Part shown: piece by piece, positions 11,008-21,504 of the stretch | How positions within the stretch are numbered: the first letter of the stretch is position 1 | How the letters are laid out: the number at the start of each line of letters is the position of its first letter | Made by a program: the position numbers and the translations under genes | Assembly: GCA_024500155.1 (NCBI GenBank) | Contig: CM044880.1 | Location: 5,766,001 to 5,830,000, forward strand | DNA length: 64,000 nucleotides | Source: Chenopodium formosanum | Taxonomy: Eukaryota > Streptophyta > Magnoliopsida > Caryophyllales > Amaranthaceae | Direction: 5' to 3' | The notes under the pieces: model-generated | Database searches by the model: none | The model's input: only the letters and a program-made list of their open reading frames with translations | What the model was told of the DNA's origin: nothing

Positions 11008-11758
11008 ACATCCGTTTTTAAAATACTTGTTCTACTTTTCTTTTTCGATCATTTTTAAATACTAGTTCTATTTTCTTATTTGAATTTTTTTTTATAATTT
11101 TAAATTAATTTTTCTCACCTAATGGATCCAATATGATCATATTTTATTATTTTCTCCACTATTTTTGTGTTTTACAATTTTGGAAAATTTGCAAATTACA
11201 ACCATTTTTTTAAAAAATTGCAAATTACAGCATAAAAGTTCGTATAAATTGTAATTTGCAGCCTGATTTAACTTTTTAATCGGTTTACATCTCAAACAAT
11301 CTTCGATTAAGGTTTTACGAACTATTTGAGCTCAGAATTAGCAAAAAAATAACGCAAGTGCCTCATTTTGCATAATAAAAATTTATCGATTTGTGGAAAA
11401 TTGTAAAAATGAGACACTTATGTTATTTTTTGCTAATTCCGAGCTAAATTCGAATCCTCTAAGGGCTAAAATAACCCCTAAAACTTAACCGAGATTTTTC
11501 GACATGTAAACCGATGAAAAAGTTAAATTGATACAATTTATAATTAATACGAACTTTTGGGCTGCAATTTGTAATTTTTTTATTTAAATGGCTACAATTT
11601 GAAAAATACGAACTTTAAATGGCTGCAATTTGCAAATTTTCCTTTAATTTTTTTATTCTTTCACTTACCCCAATATCTCCATATTTTATTACTTTATCCA
11701 ATTTCTCCTAAAACTTCGCACATGGAAAATTAGAGCAAATATTTAAAAATGAAGGGAG
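11008..11758. mobile_element. Stowaway-like MITE carrying a nested foldback element
   Basis: The ends acatccgtttttaaaatact and the complement of atatttaaaaatgaaggga form a degenerate inverted repeat next to TA dinucleotides. The middle is occupied by the element at 11182-11642. Without it the outer element would be about 290 bp. Confidence 0.5.
11182..11642. mobile_element. Nested foldback / Mutator-like MITE
   Basis: The ends ggaaaatttgcaaattaca and its near-complement tgcaatttgcaaattttcc extend as long, imperfect inverted arms of roughly 200 bp, so the whole element folds back. Flanking 9-mers tacaatttt and tttaatttt match at 7 of 9, consistent with a decayed Mutator-type target duplication. 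Confidence 0.6.
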
Positions 11759-12442
11759 TAATAGGTATAGCTCACCCCAATTTATCATATAAACAAAACA
11801 ATTTTAATCAGTCCTTTTGTGGACCATGTTTTGCATTATACTACACTTTTTAATGTTTTTTTTAAAAAAATAAAGAAAAGGTTCAGATCTTGCATCCACA
11901 GTTCTAACATCATCTCCGTCATCTCGCCGATCAACCACAATCACCACCATCATTTCTGTTTTACCTTGTTCGTCTCAGCCACCACCGACCATCTTCGACT
12001 CAGCCGCCATTCACCATCCACCATCACAGCCACATGTTCCTTTTCGAAACCTATCACAACCACCACCGTCTCTGTTTTCAACCCTCTTCGTGTCCCTCTT
12101 CTTCTTCCCTTATTCTCTTCTTGTTCCTCTAGTCCTCCTTTCTCAACAACGACTCCAACGCCGTGAAAGACACCCTAGCTAGTAGTAAAAGGGCATAAAT
12201 TAGAACCATATCAACCCCTTAGGAAAAGTTTGTTTCTCATATTGAAAAACTTAGTATTTTCACATCGACAAGTTTCTAGTTATAACCATTTAATTGCTTA
12301 ATTTAAAGATTGATAATGTGGCTTCTTTTAAAAATAAAATAAAATAAATAATTGATAATGTGGCTAGATGCATGGGGCCGTGCACGATTATTGTCTTACA
12401 CTATTCCAAAAAATAGTGAATTTATATTTCATCATTAACGTA
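11759..12442. other. Intergenic, C-rich patch without clear gene
   Basis: An open frame of 115 codons begins at 11819. It has a His/Ser/Thr/Pro-rich composition, no family resemblance and no paralogue upstream of BURP copy 2, so I do not call it a gene. It could be a captured fragment. Confidence 0.35.
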
Positions 12443-12540
12443 GTACTACTTTCGTTACAGGTTATGTGCAACGATTTGACGACATAAAGCAGAGAGAGAA
12501 AATGTCTAATCGTTGCACATAACCTATAACAGTGGTAGTA
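12443..12540. mobile_element. Small palindromic MITE in the BURP copy 1 promoter
   Basis: It is a near-perfect foldback of about 98 bp. The arm gttatgtgcaacgatt is repeated inverted as aatcgttgcacataac, with further pairing out to 'gtactact/agtggtagta'. It ends about 20 bp upstream of the TATA box of BURP copy 1. It is absent from the same position upstream of BURP copy 2. Confidence 0.7.
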
Positions 12541-12560
12541 TTAATTATTACATCCCACCT

Positions 12561-12568
12561 TATAAAAA
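12561..12568 (+). promoter_or_regulatory. TATA box of BURP copy 1
   Basis: TATAAAAA lies 85 bp before the ATG. The conserved leader 'agtcatcacacattcacacc' follows and is also present upstream of BURP copy 2, where the TATA position has changed. Confidence 0.55.
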
Positions 12569-12645
12569 TGTAGCCTTATATTGCTCATTCTCATCAGTCA
12601 TCACACATTCACACCAACACATTTATTTCAACCTAAATTTCTAAG

Positions 12646-13648
12646 ATGTATTATTATTCTCAATTTACTCGGTGGAGTTTGGCTTTGTGTTTGCTTCTAT
12701 TAATGGTTAGTTATCTTCTTTAATATTACCCTCTACTATGCATTGTATAATTTGCATATTATTATCTTATGTCTTCAACCTTAACTAATAATAAGAATTG
12801 AATTTGATTTTCTTTAACAGATTGGTTATGTAATTGGAGAAAACGTTGCAAGCAATCGAAACGATGAAGGAAGCCATGAACATCATCATCATCAAGGCCA
12901 TTCAACAACACCACACATGGATCATTCAGTGCAAGTATTTTTCACCCCTAAAGACCTTAAACTAGGAAATATAATACCTATCTTCTTTAGAGGCCGAAAC
13001 CCTTCTTCGAGTTCTCCTCATTTTCTTCCTAGGGAAGAAGCCGAGTTAATACCTTTCTCGCCATCTAAACTCCCTTATCTTCTTAAACTTTTCGGCTTTT
13101 CTCAAGCTTCGTCTCAAGCTAAAGCCATGGAAGATACCCTAAGACAATGCATCATAGTAAAACCTATATTAGGAGAGACTAAATTTTGTGCTACTTCCTT
13201 AGAGTCTATGCTCGATTTTGTGCATAAGATTTTTGGACCAACTACAAAGTTTAAGGCCTTGAGCACCAAAAAGTCTGAAAAATTTGGTAGTAATAATTTA
13301 CAAAATTATATCATAGTAGATGCACCTAGACAAATACTAGCCCCGAAAATGGTCGCTTGTCACACCATGCCGTACCCATATGTGGTGTACTATTGCCACT
13401 TCCAAGAAAGGGAAAGCAAAGTGTTTCAAGTTTCATTAAGAGGTGAAGATAATTATATTGTACAAGCTGTTGCTGTTTGTCATATGGATACCTCTCACTG
13501 GAGTCCTGATCATGTCTCGTTTCGAGTTCTAGGCGTTAAGCTTGGTTCCCCAGTTTGCCATTTCTTTCCTGAAGAACATCTTGTTTGGGTGCCAATAATA
13601 TCTAATACTCCTACTCATAATTCATTAGGAAGAGTATCAAGTATGTAA
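12646..13648 (+). CDS. BURP-domain secreted protein, copy 1
   Basis: CDS is join(12646..12705,12821..13648), 295 aa. Exon 1 codes for 20 residues, mostly a hydrophobic signal peptide (RWSLALCLLLLM). A 115-bp GT-AG intron follows in phase 0. After a His-rich spacer (HEHHHHQGH, about residues 38-46) the BURP domain begins near the FF at 60-61. It ends with the four CH motifs at about 200, 212, 240 and 266, spaced X10, X26 and X24. The last spacing is one residue shorter than the family's usual 25-26. The length, short spacer and lack of repeats fit the USP-/BNM2-like type better than RD22 or polygalacturonase-β types. BURP proteins are plant apoplast or vacuole proteins of unsettled biochemistry. 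Two AATAAA-type poly-A signals lie near 13782-13790. The coding frame is intact. Confidence 0.9.
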
Positions 13649-14290
13649 CAATATAATAAAGTGACTACTAGTACTTATTATGGCCTGGTTACAATATCAG
13701 TGACTAGTGCTCTAATCTGCTGTAATACCAGTACTATGTATTTTACTTTGTGTTTTCTCTCTGTAATAATATTGATGGCAAAATAAATAAAGTGATTTTT
13801 ACTTCTATTATTTTCATTTTACCATTTTATTTTTTATGGCTTTGTGGGACTTGTGACTTGTGAGTTTGATGTTGGATTAGAGAGCTATAATCTGAAAGCC
13901 TCAATGATGAGTATGTATTGTAAGCTTCTATATGTTATATGGAGTCTTCATTTCACTTTAAATATGCATGTCGGACCCTCGACATTAGAGCATGGCGGGT
14001 TTAACACTTAAACACCTTACTAGAGCTGATTTTTACTTGATTAGAGAGTAGAGAAAATTAGAGATGAAGAATGAGTAATGCCCGTGTCTCGTGATGCCTG
14101 AATGAGAAAGCTGCTAGATGGATGTGGCCTCATAAAGAATTAGGAATATATATTTTTTTAATTATGTCTTGGTCTAAAAGATTAATAAACCCCAATATCT
14201 CACTTGCCCGTACTTTGATAGAAAAAGTTGAAGCAAAATGGGTGAGATAAATTGCTTTTGACATTTTGTCCAGATGTATATATATAAAAA
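13649..14290. other. 3' flank of BURP copy 1
   Basis: 3' UTR with poly-A signals near 13785. At 13832-13905 the block 'atggctttgtgggacttg' and the following 70 bp recur at 37920-38020 downstream of BURP copy 2, so the duplicated segment extends at least 250 bp beyond the stop. The rest is plain intergenic. Confidence 0.55.
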
Positions 14291-14452
14291 AATTTAGCAT
14301 AAAATTTTGGATTGGATATCCGGTGATCCGATCCGAAATTTCGGATATCTGAAAAAATTGGATATTCGGTTTTTTTTTTTGATCGGATTCGGATCAGCTT
14401 TTTGCTGATTCGAAATTCTCGGATATCCGAAATGGCCAGCCCTACTATATGA
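14291..14452. repeat. TE-derived 'ggatatccg' repeat
   Basis: Clustered, mutually inverted 'cggatatccg'-like words (14317-14430) end at 'ccgaaatggccagccctac'. This resembles the GC-rich terminal zone of a plant hAT MITE. The left boundary and target duplication are not visible. Confidence 0.4.
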
Positions 14453-14768
14453 AATGACTCATGACCCGACCCTAATTAACAGGTCTACATAGTAATAAAA
14501 TTTTATTAGATTGTGAAATATATTATTTTAACTAATTAGTATATATTATAAATGGATGTTTTACGCTTTAAATTACTTCCTTCGTTCAAAAAAATAATAT
14601 GATATAAAAAAATAAATTTATATGATAATTTTTTAGAATTATAGTCTAATAATTTTTTTTGAATAAAATTATAATTTAATTTGTACATCTTAAATATTGG
14701 TATTTTATCGAAAATAAAACTCTAAACTAATAATTTTATCCTAAATTTCTATCCAAATCTATTAACTA

Positions 14769-15026
14769 CTCCCTCTGTTTTCTTTTATTTGCATCAGTTT
14801 GACCAGCACATTTGCCGAGATGCAACTTTGACCATTAATATCTTTTATTGTCTATTAGTAAAAATTGTAACAAAATTATATTATGAAACTAGGCAATATG
14901 ACTAATCTAATGATATATTATACAATAACATTTATTTATTTTATAGAGGTGAAAAAATTAAGTTAACCATGGTATGTGAATAGTGCAAAAATCAAAGTGA
15001 TGCATTTAAAAAAAACGGAGGGAGTA
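14769..15026. mobile_element. Stowaway-like MITE
   Basis: The ends ctccctctgttttcttttat and the complement of aaaaaacggagggag are flanked by TA on both sides (258 bp). Subterminal 'tttgcatca' pairs with 'tgatgcat'. No coding capacity. Confidence 0.7.
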
Positions 15027-15213
15027 TTACTACAACAGAAAATTGTTGACATCATCCTCTCCCCAAACTGTATATGTGTCGCACTCTCATAAAAAAATTT
15101 CCCGCCAAATGCACTTATGATGTCATATATATATATTTTTTTTATAGGAATTTGTTATTTTTTTTTTATTCTTTTTCATTTCAACCTTTTGACTATGTCA
15201 ATCTATATCTATA

Positions 15214-15661
15214 TCTATTCTATTAACTAATACTAAAACAACAGATGCTGACGTCACCATTGCCCACGTGTCGCTCTCTTAATAGAAATTTTCCCGCCTA
15301 AATGCAATGATATGTCATTTTTATTTTTATTTTTTTTTTCTTTTTGTAGAACTATCATATTTAACATTTTTGAAATTTAAATATTAAATGGTTCTACCTT
15401 ACGACTAAAACCTATCAATTTATCGTAGAAAATTGAAATAATTTTAAATAGCACACTAATAAATGATCTCCTACATTGAACTATGAATTAGACGACGTTG
15501 ACCAGATACTATATCATAATTTTGATGAAAATAAAAGATTTTAAATCACAAAATATATGTAATTCTTATTTATATTCATGTATAATAGCGAATTATTTTT
15601 TAAATGTACAAATTTAAAATAGGTTTTATATAAACCGTGCATCACACGGGTTCTAACCTAG
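15214..15661 (+). mobile_element. Non-autonomous Helitron
   Basis: It starts TCTATTC after an A and ends with the hairpin ccgtg-catca-cacgg followed by gttctaacCTAG and a T (15662). Early sequence 'actaatactaaaacaacaga' aligns with the start of the Helitron at 732. 'gcccacgtgtcgc' near 15265 is a palindrome-containing subterminal word also seen, degraded, at 15072. The 5' boundary is uncertain by a few dozen bases. Confidence 0.6.
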
Positions 15662-16171
15662 TAGAATTCTAAACTAATTTTTTTATCTTATGAAATTTAT
15701 TTAAATCTATCCAAAATGGCGTGACACTTGGCGAAAATTTAGAACGCTCTTAAAATTTAATTGGAAATTAAAGTACAATGGGATATTAAACTATCAACAA
15801 GATCAGCATACTAAAAACCATTGATCAATGGGAGGAATTGAAAAGAGCAGTTTTGAAGGAATAACAAAGTAACCAATTAGTTAGGGTTTTTTTTTTTTTT
15901 TTTAAATATTTTTTTTTTTTTTTAATTTGTCAACTAAATCAATGGTCAAGATTTAATATTGTGTATCAATGGCTTAGATTAAAAGATTACAATGGCTACA
16001 AAATTGTTGTAGCCATTGCAAAATTGGCCCTAGTTATACTAAATCACGTTATGTACAAACAAAATATGTCATTTTACGAACTTTAATTTATTCATTTTTT
16101 GACTTTTATAGTGTTTACATTATTTTAAGAATCGGGTGCTATATATCTTGTTAGATTCGATTTAATGTATA
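15662..16171. other. Fragment of Helitron-array repeat plus plain DNA
   Basis: 15662-15750 matches the distal part of the repeat units at 16172-19864 ('atctatccaaaatggcgtga', 'cacttggcg'). The rest has T runs at 15890-15923 and nothing recognisable. Confidence 0.4.
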
Positions 16172-16962
16172 CTAGTTTTGTGTCTCGTGTGATGTCCAGG
16201 TTGTTTATTGAATTTTAAGATAAATTTTCAATCTATATATCAAATTTTAAAATATATCATTGATAAAAAATTAGTTAGGAATTGATGTGATTTTGTTACG
16301 ATTTGCTATCTAGTTGGCATGTAATGACTAATAATAATGTTGGTGGAAAATTTCGATTTAATTTAATACATTAAAAAAGTAAAAAAAAAAAAAAAAAAAA
16401 AGTTAGCAAAAAATAAATTAAATAAAATAAATGTTCAAAACCCGTTGGGTTGACCTGAATCCAAAACTTTGGGTAAGGATTGAACATTTCTTGAGTCGTA
16501 AACTGAAGTGACCCTATATGAGATGACTCATGATTCGACCCTAATTGATAGGTGTACATAGTAATAAAATTTTATTAGATTGTGAAATATATTATTTTAA
16601 CCGATTAGTATATATATTATAAATGGATGTTTTACACTTTAAACTACTTCCTTCGCTAAAAAAAATAACATGATATAAAAATAAATTTATATAATAATTT
16701 TTGAGAATTATAATCTAATAATTTTTTTTGAATAAAATTATAATTCAATTTGTACATCTTAAATATTGGTATTTTATCGAAAATAAAACTCTAAACTAAT
16801 AATTTTATCCTAAAATTCTATCCAAATAAAATTCTAAACTATTTTTTTTTATCTTATGAAATTTATTTAAATCTATCCAACGTGGCGCGACACTTGGCAA
16901 AAATTTAGAACGTCAAGTGTCGCTGCCTCGTGATCTGGCTAAAAGTTTAACTTTATATATTA
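16172..16962 (-). mobile_element. Minus-strand Helitron relative, unit a
   Basis: At the left it has the inverted form of a Helitron 3' end: ctag (16172-16175) preceded by A, then 'tctcgtgtgatgtccagg', a decayed hairpin. At the right is the unit's 5' terminal block 'ggctaaaagttta...tatatatta'. About 790 bp long, it is alignable with units b-d along its length. It has no Rep/helicase. The Mutator-like element at 16963 was inserted exactly at its outer end. Confidence 0.55.
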
Positions 16963-17957
16963 GGAAAATTTGCTAAAAATAACACCACCTTTCACCGGTC
17001 TTCCCTAAATAACACCACCTTTTGATTATTCCACAATAACACCACCTTTGACACACATCTGCCAAAAATGAAAAAAAAAAAAACGGTCACCTATTTTACA
17101 GGTTACCCTGGGACACGTGTCCTAGTATGATTGGTAAATTTTTTTTATTTTTATTTGACTTTGAAAAAACTTAAAAAAAAACAAAAAACAAAAAAACAAA
17201 AAATTAACCCCCTTTCCCACGACTATCACCGGCATCCACCACCATTCGCCGGCATCCACCACCCCCACCAAGACCATCCACCTAAAACAACCCTATCCTC
17301 GGCCCCCGTCCTAGTTTCCGACCCCCTTTCCAGCACCCCCTCCCCTTTCCGTCACCCCCTCCCCTTCCCTACCCCTTTTCGGCACCCACCTCCCCTGCTC
17401 GACCCCTTTGCACCACCCTCTCCCCTTCCCGACCCCTTTCCGGCCAACCCTTTCCCCTCTTCCCTTTTCCGATTTCGGCCCCCTCCCTCCTTCCCTTTTC
17501 AATTTCGGCTTCCTCTCCCTAATTTTCGTAGGCTAGGGTTTCAGTGGTGGGTTGTTTAAGGGTGGGGGAATGGGTGGAGCCGTGGAGGGGTGTCGTTTAG
17601 GGGAGGGGGAAGGCTAGGGAGGTCGATCGACGACGAGGGCGGGGGGAGGGGCGCCGGCGATGGTGGGGGGAGGGGCGCCGGCGAAGGTGAGGGTTGGGCA
17701 GGGAGGCTAGGTGGTGGTTTTTTTTAATTCTAACTTTATTTTAATTACTTAGGTTTTTTTAAAAAAATAAAAATAAAAATAATTGACCAATGACATTGTG
17801 ACATGTGTTATAGGAAACCAATACAACAGGTTACCAACCGGTTTTGTTTCATTTTTGGCAAATACATATGAAAGGTGGTGTTATTCTGGAATAATCAAAA
17901 GGTGGTGCTATTATGGGAAGACCGCCCAAAGGTGGTGATATTTTTGACAAATTTTCC
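16963..17957. mobile_element. Mutator-like element with long TIRs and GC-rich interior
   Basis: It is flanked by a perfect 9-bp duplication TATATATTA (16954-16962, 17958-17966). Terminal inverted repeats exceed 100 bp, starting ggaaaatttgctaaaaataa, and contain spaced 'aacaccacctt' words on both sides. The interior (17200-17710) is strongly C-rich and then G-rich, unlike the surroundings, and includes a Pro-rich open frame at 17131-17559 that resembles no protein family I know. There is no transposase. It could be a Pack-MULE carrying degraded gene DNA, or just low-complexity filler. Confidence 0.8.
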
Positions 17958-17973
17958 TATATATTATTAGTTA

Positions 17974-18653
17974 CTAGTTTTGTACCCCGTGCGATGCCCG
18001 GGTTGTGTATTGAATTTTAAAATAAATTTTTAATCTATATATCAAATTTAAAATATATAATTGATACGAAATTAGTAAGGAATTTATGTGCTTTTGTGAC
18101 GATTAGTAGACATGTAATGACTAATAACAATGTTGGTGGAAATATTCGATTTAATACATTAAAAAAAAAAAATTAAAAATTAGCAAAAAAATAAATTAAA
18201 TAAAATAAATGTTCAAAGCCTATTTGGTTGACCCAAACCCAAAACTTTGGGCAAGGGTTGAACATTTCTTGACTCATAACCTAAAGTGACCTAATCTGAG
18301 ATGACTCATGATCCGACCCTAATTGACAGGTCTACGCAGTAACAAAATTATAATATATTGTGAAGTATATTATTAAAACCGATTAGTATATATTATAAAT
18401 GTATGTTTTACGCTTTGAACTACTTCCTTCTCTCCAAAAAATATTATGATATAAAAAATAAATTTATATGATAATTTTTATGAATTATAATCTTATAATT
18501 TTTTGAATAAAATTATAATTCAATTTGTACATCTGAAATATTGATTTTTTTATCGAAAATAAAACTCTAAACTTACAATTTTATCCTAAAATTCTATTCA
18601 AATAGAATTCTAAACTAACTTTTTTTTATCTATCTTATGGAGTATATTTAAAT
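17974..18653 (-). mobile_element. Minus-strand Helitron relative, unit b (truncated)
   Basis: Inverted 3' end: ctag (17974-17977), then 'accccgtgcgatgcccggg' (hairpin). The body parallels units a and d but stops at 'gtatatttaaat', where unit c begins. Unit b therefore lacks its terminal 'atccaacgtggcgcgacac' block. Confidence 0.55.
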
Positions 18654-19107
18654 CTAGTTATGTACCCCGTGCGATGCCCGGGTTGTTTATTAAATTTTGA
18701 GATAAATTTTTAATCTATATGTCAAATTTCAAAATGTATCTCTAATACAAAATTAGTTAGGAATTGATGTACTTTTGTGACGATTTAAACATGTAGTAGG
18801 CATGTAAATGACTAATAATAATATTAATATTTTTTTGAGATTTATAATCTAATTTTTTTTTAATAAAATTATAATTCAATTTATATATATGAAATATTGG
18901 TATTTATCTAAAATAAAACTCTAAACTAACAATTTTATCCTAAAATTCTAACCAAATTTGATTGAAAATAGAATTCTAAACTAATGTTTTTTTTTTTTTT
19001 TTATCCTATGAAGTCTATCTAATATCCAGCGTGGCGCGACACTTGGCGAAAAGTTGGAATGCCGGGTGTCGTTGTCTCGTGGCCTGACTAAAAGTTTAGC
19101 TTTATAT
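18654..19107 (-). mobile_element. Minus-strand Helitron relative, unit c (internally deleted)
   Basis: Begins ctag (18654-18657) with the same 'accccgtgcgatgcccgggt' motif. It lacks about 300 bp of the middle that units a, b and d share and ends with 'cctgactaaaagtttagctt'. Confidence 0.55.
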
Positions 19108-19111
19108 ATTA

Positions 19112-19864
19112 GTTACTACTTTTGTGCCCGTGCGATGCCCGAGTTGTTTATTGAATTTTAAGATAAATTTTTAATTTATATGTCAAATTTTAAAATATAT
19201 CATTGATACAAAATTAGTTAGGAATTGCAGTGTTGTGACGATTTGCTATCTAGTAGGAATTGGTGGAAATGTTCGATTAATACATCAAAAAAAAAAAAAA
19301 AAAATTAGTAATAAATAAATAAAATAAAATAAATGTTCAAAGTCCGTTGGGTTGACCCGACATGAACCCAAAACTTTGGGTAAGGGTTAAACATTTCGTG
19401 ACTCGTAACCTGAAATGACCCAAACCGAGATGACTCATGACCCGACACTACTTGACAGATCTACAGAGTAATAAAATTCTATTAGATTGTGAAGTATATT
19501 ATTTTAACCAGTATATATTATAAATGGATGTTTTGCGCTTTGAACTACTTCCTTTGCTCCAAAAAGTATTATGATATAAAAAATAAGTTTATATGATAAT
19601 TTTTGTGAATTATAATCTAATAATTTTTTTTGAATAAAATTATAATTCAATTTGTACATCTAAAATATTGGTATTTTATGGAAAATAAAACTCTAAACTA
19701 ACAATTTTATCCTAAAATTCTATCCAAATAGAATTCTAAATTAATTTTTTTTATCTTATGAAGTCTATTTAAATCTATCCAATGTGGCGCAACACTTGGC
19801 GAAAAGTTGAAACGTCAAGTGTCGCTGCCTCGTAGCCTGACTTAAAGTTTAGCTTTATATATTA
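19112..19864 (-). mobile_element. Minus-strand Helitron relative, unit d
   Basis: Starts 'ttactacttttgtgcccgtg' (the ctag mutated to ctac) and runs to 'cttaaagtttagctttatat'. It is full length relative to unit a and immediately abuts unit c, giving a head-to-tail arrangement. Confidence 0.55.
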
Positions 19865-20199
19865 GTTATATGATGATATGATACGATATGATATTAACAA
19901 AACATCAAGTTTTTATAATTTTTTTTTTGATAAAAAAATACTCCCATCATTTCTGAAAGTTCAACTCACTTGTAATTGCACGGTTTCCAATAAACATCTT
20001 TAACTATAAATAACCGCGAATGTGTTTAAGTGAAAATTATAAAAAGTTGATATTTGGATTATTTATAGTAAGGGCAATCTAATAAGATCTCATATGCTAA
20101 TTTTTTTCTATTGTATTTTACATAAAATGTGGTCAAAAGTTAATTTATTATGACCATATAAATAGTAAATAAGTCGAACTTTTATAAATAGAGGTAGTA

Positions 20200-20490
20200 T
20201 TAATGATTGTAATGAACATTACATAGACAAGAATAAAATTCCAAACAACAATAATGTAATACATTGCTTGATATTAAGCATGCATGATTTATTGAATTGA
20301 GATAGTGGATTGAAATGAAGGATCGGATAGAGTTGAAAATAATTATTGAAACATAAAGGACGGACAGACACCTGACGTTTCTTGGAGTACATTGCTTGAC
20401 ATTAAGCATGCATCATTCCTACTACTGTGGGTGGTGGTCCATCTTACCTTATTGATTGCCATTCTTGATAGCCCATCTGTGGTGCTCTGT
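20200..20490. repeat. Segmental duplicate A (empty hAT site)
   Basis: This segment is paralogous to 24041-24359 plus 28120-28185. Shared blocks include 'gagttgaaaataattattga' and 'cgtttcttggagtacattgc'. It carries gtgggtggtggtccatctta (20428-20447) without the hAT element, giving the unoccupied form of that insertion site. Confidence 0.7.
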
Positions 20491-20558
20491 CTTCATGACA
20501 CTTCATTATTGTCATGATAAATCATGATCAGTCAACAAAGTTCAATTATTTGTTGCCT

Positions 20559-20597
<39 letters not shown>

Positions 20598-21039
20598 TTC
20601 AATTATTTGTTTAATTTATTTTAGGGGTAAATATTTTTATTAAACTAAAATATTAGTATTATAATTTAATTGATTAAATCATTTGTCTAAATTCAGCTGA
20701 ATCTCTTACTCTTTGTCAGTTTGTCGCTCTACTATTTAATTAATACAAAAGTACCCACATGAAATCAACAAAACAGAGGAAGTAATACATTCAAATGATT
20801 TTTTTTTTCCATACAAGACATGGTTAAAGGGCTTAAACCCTATAACATGGGCTTAACATAGTACTCAAACACAAAAATACATAACAAGTATTCACAATGC
20901 TCATTAAAATGCATGAAAATATAAATACACGTCATACGAATAAAACATAATCTATTACGATAAGTTTAAGCTTTATAATTATAAAAGAGAGAAAATGAGA
21001 CGATCTTAGTAAAACGGCAAGGATAAATTAATAGGAGTC
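20491..21039. other. 3' flank of the DUF2775 pseudogene
   Basis: A poly-A tract lies at 20560-20593. 20795-21039 is alignable with the 3' flank of DUF2775 copy 1 (1735-2020). No gene. Confidence 0.45.
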
Positions 21040-21504
21040 CTAATCACAATAGATTGAAATAGTGGGCCTCGGTTCAAATTTATCTACAACCAACTTCTTA
21101 GGGCCTGTTCTCTTCAGATTATTTTCAGTTCAGTTCAGTTCACTTCAGCTCTAATAAGTTCAGTTTAATTCAGCTCACTTCTTAATTTCCTTCTCTCATA
21201 AAATATCCAGTTCAGTTAAGTTCAACTCCAATCAGTTTAGTTCAGTTCATTTCAATTAATCAGAACAGGCCCTTAGATACTTGTACTGGCTTATCATGAT
21301 GTAAGTCGCAACCCTCATCAAGGGATGTCACTTCATTTTTTTAATGACATCTTTGATGAAACTTTTATCTGCTTCTCCCTTTTCATGGGCTTCATGTGGA
21401 TTTTGATTTACAAAATCTTTGATAGATTCGGGAATGGGCTGCTCTTTCAACATCTTTGCCCAATATTAACCTGGGCTTTTCCTCCCATCAACTGGGCCTG
21501 CAAA
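21040..21504 (-). pseudogene. DUF2775 pseudogene (copy 4)
   Basis: Exon-2 equivalent of DUF2775, closest to copy 1. It starts after ...gctgagcag-like acceptor sequence with FAGPVDGRKSPG. A TAA stop replaces the residue before YW, so YWAKMLKEQPIPESIKDF is cut off. A later shift gives TGA after '..IKKMK'. A 172-bp MITE (21101-21272) is inserted in the codons for the repeat motif. Removing it restores '..SKKLVVDKFEP', as in copy 1. I found no signal-peptide exon upstream. Clearly non-functional. Confidence 0.85.
21101..21272. mobile_element. Tourist-like MITE inside the DUF2775 pseudogene
   Basis: Ends gggcctgttctcttcagatt and aatcagaacaggccc, flanked by TTA (21098-21100 and 21273-21275). The flanking sequence without the insert reads cttcttagata, matching the uninterrupted copy 1. 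Confidence 0.9.

Noticed and set aside
11819..12166. 115-codon open frame upstream of BURP copy 1
   Set aside because: No family resemblance, low-complexity Ser/Thr/His/Pro content, and nothing equivalent upstream of BURP copy 2.
17131..17559. 142-codon Pro-rich open frame
   Set aside because: Lies within the C-rich core of a Mutator-like element. Composition alone explains the open frame, and the opposite strand is open too.
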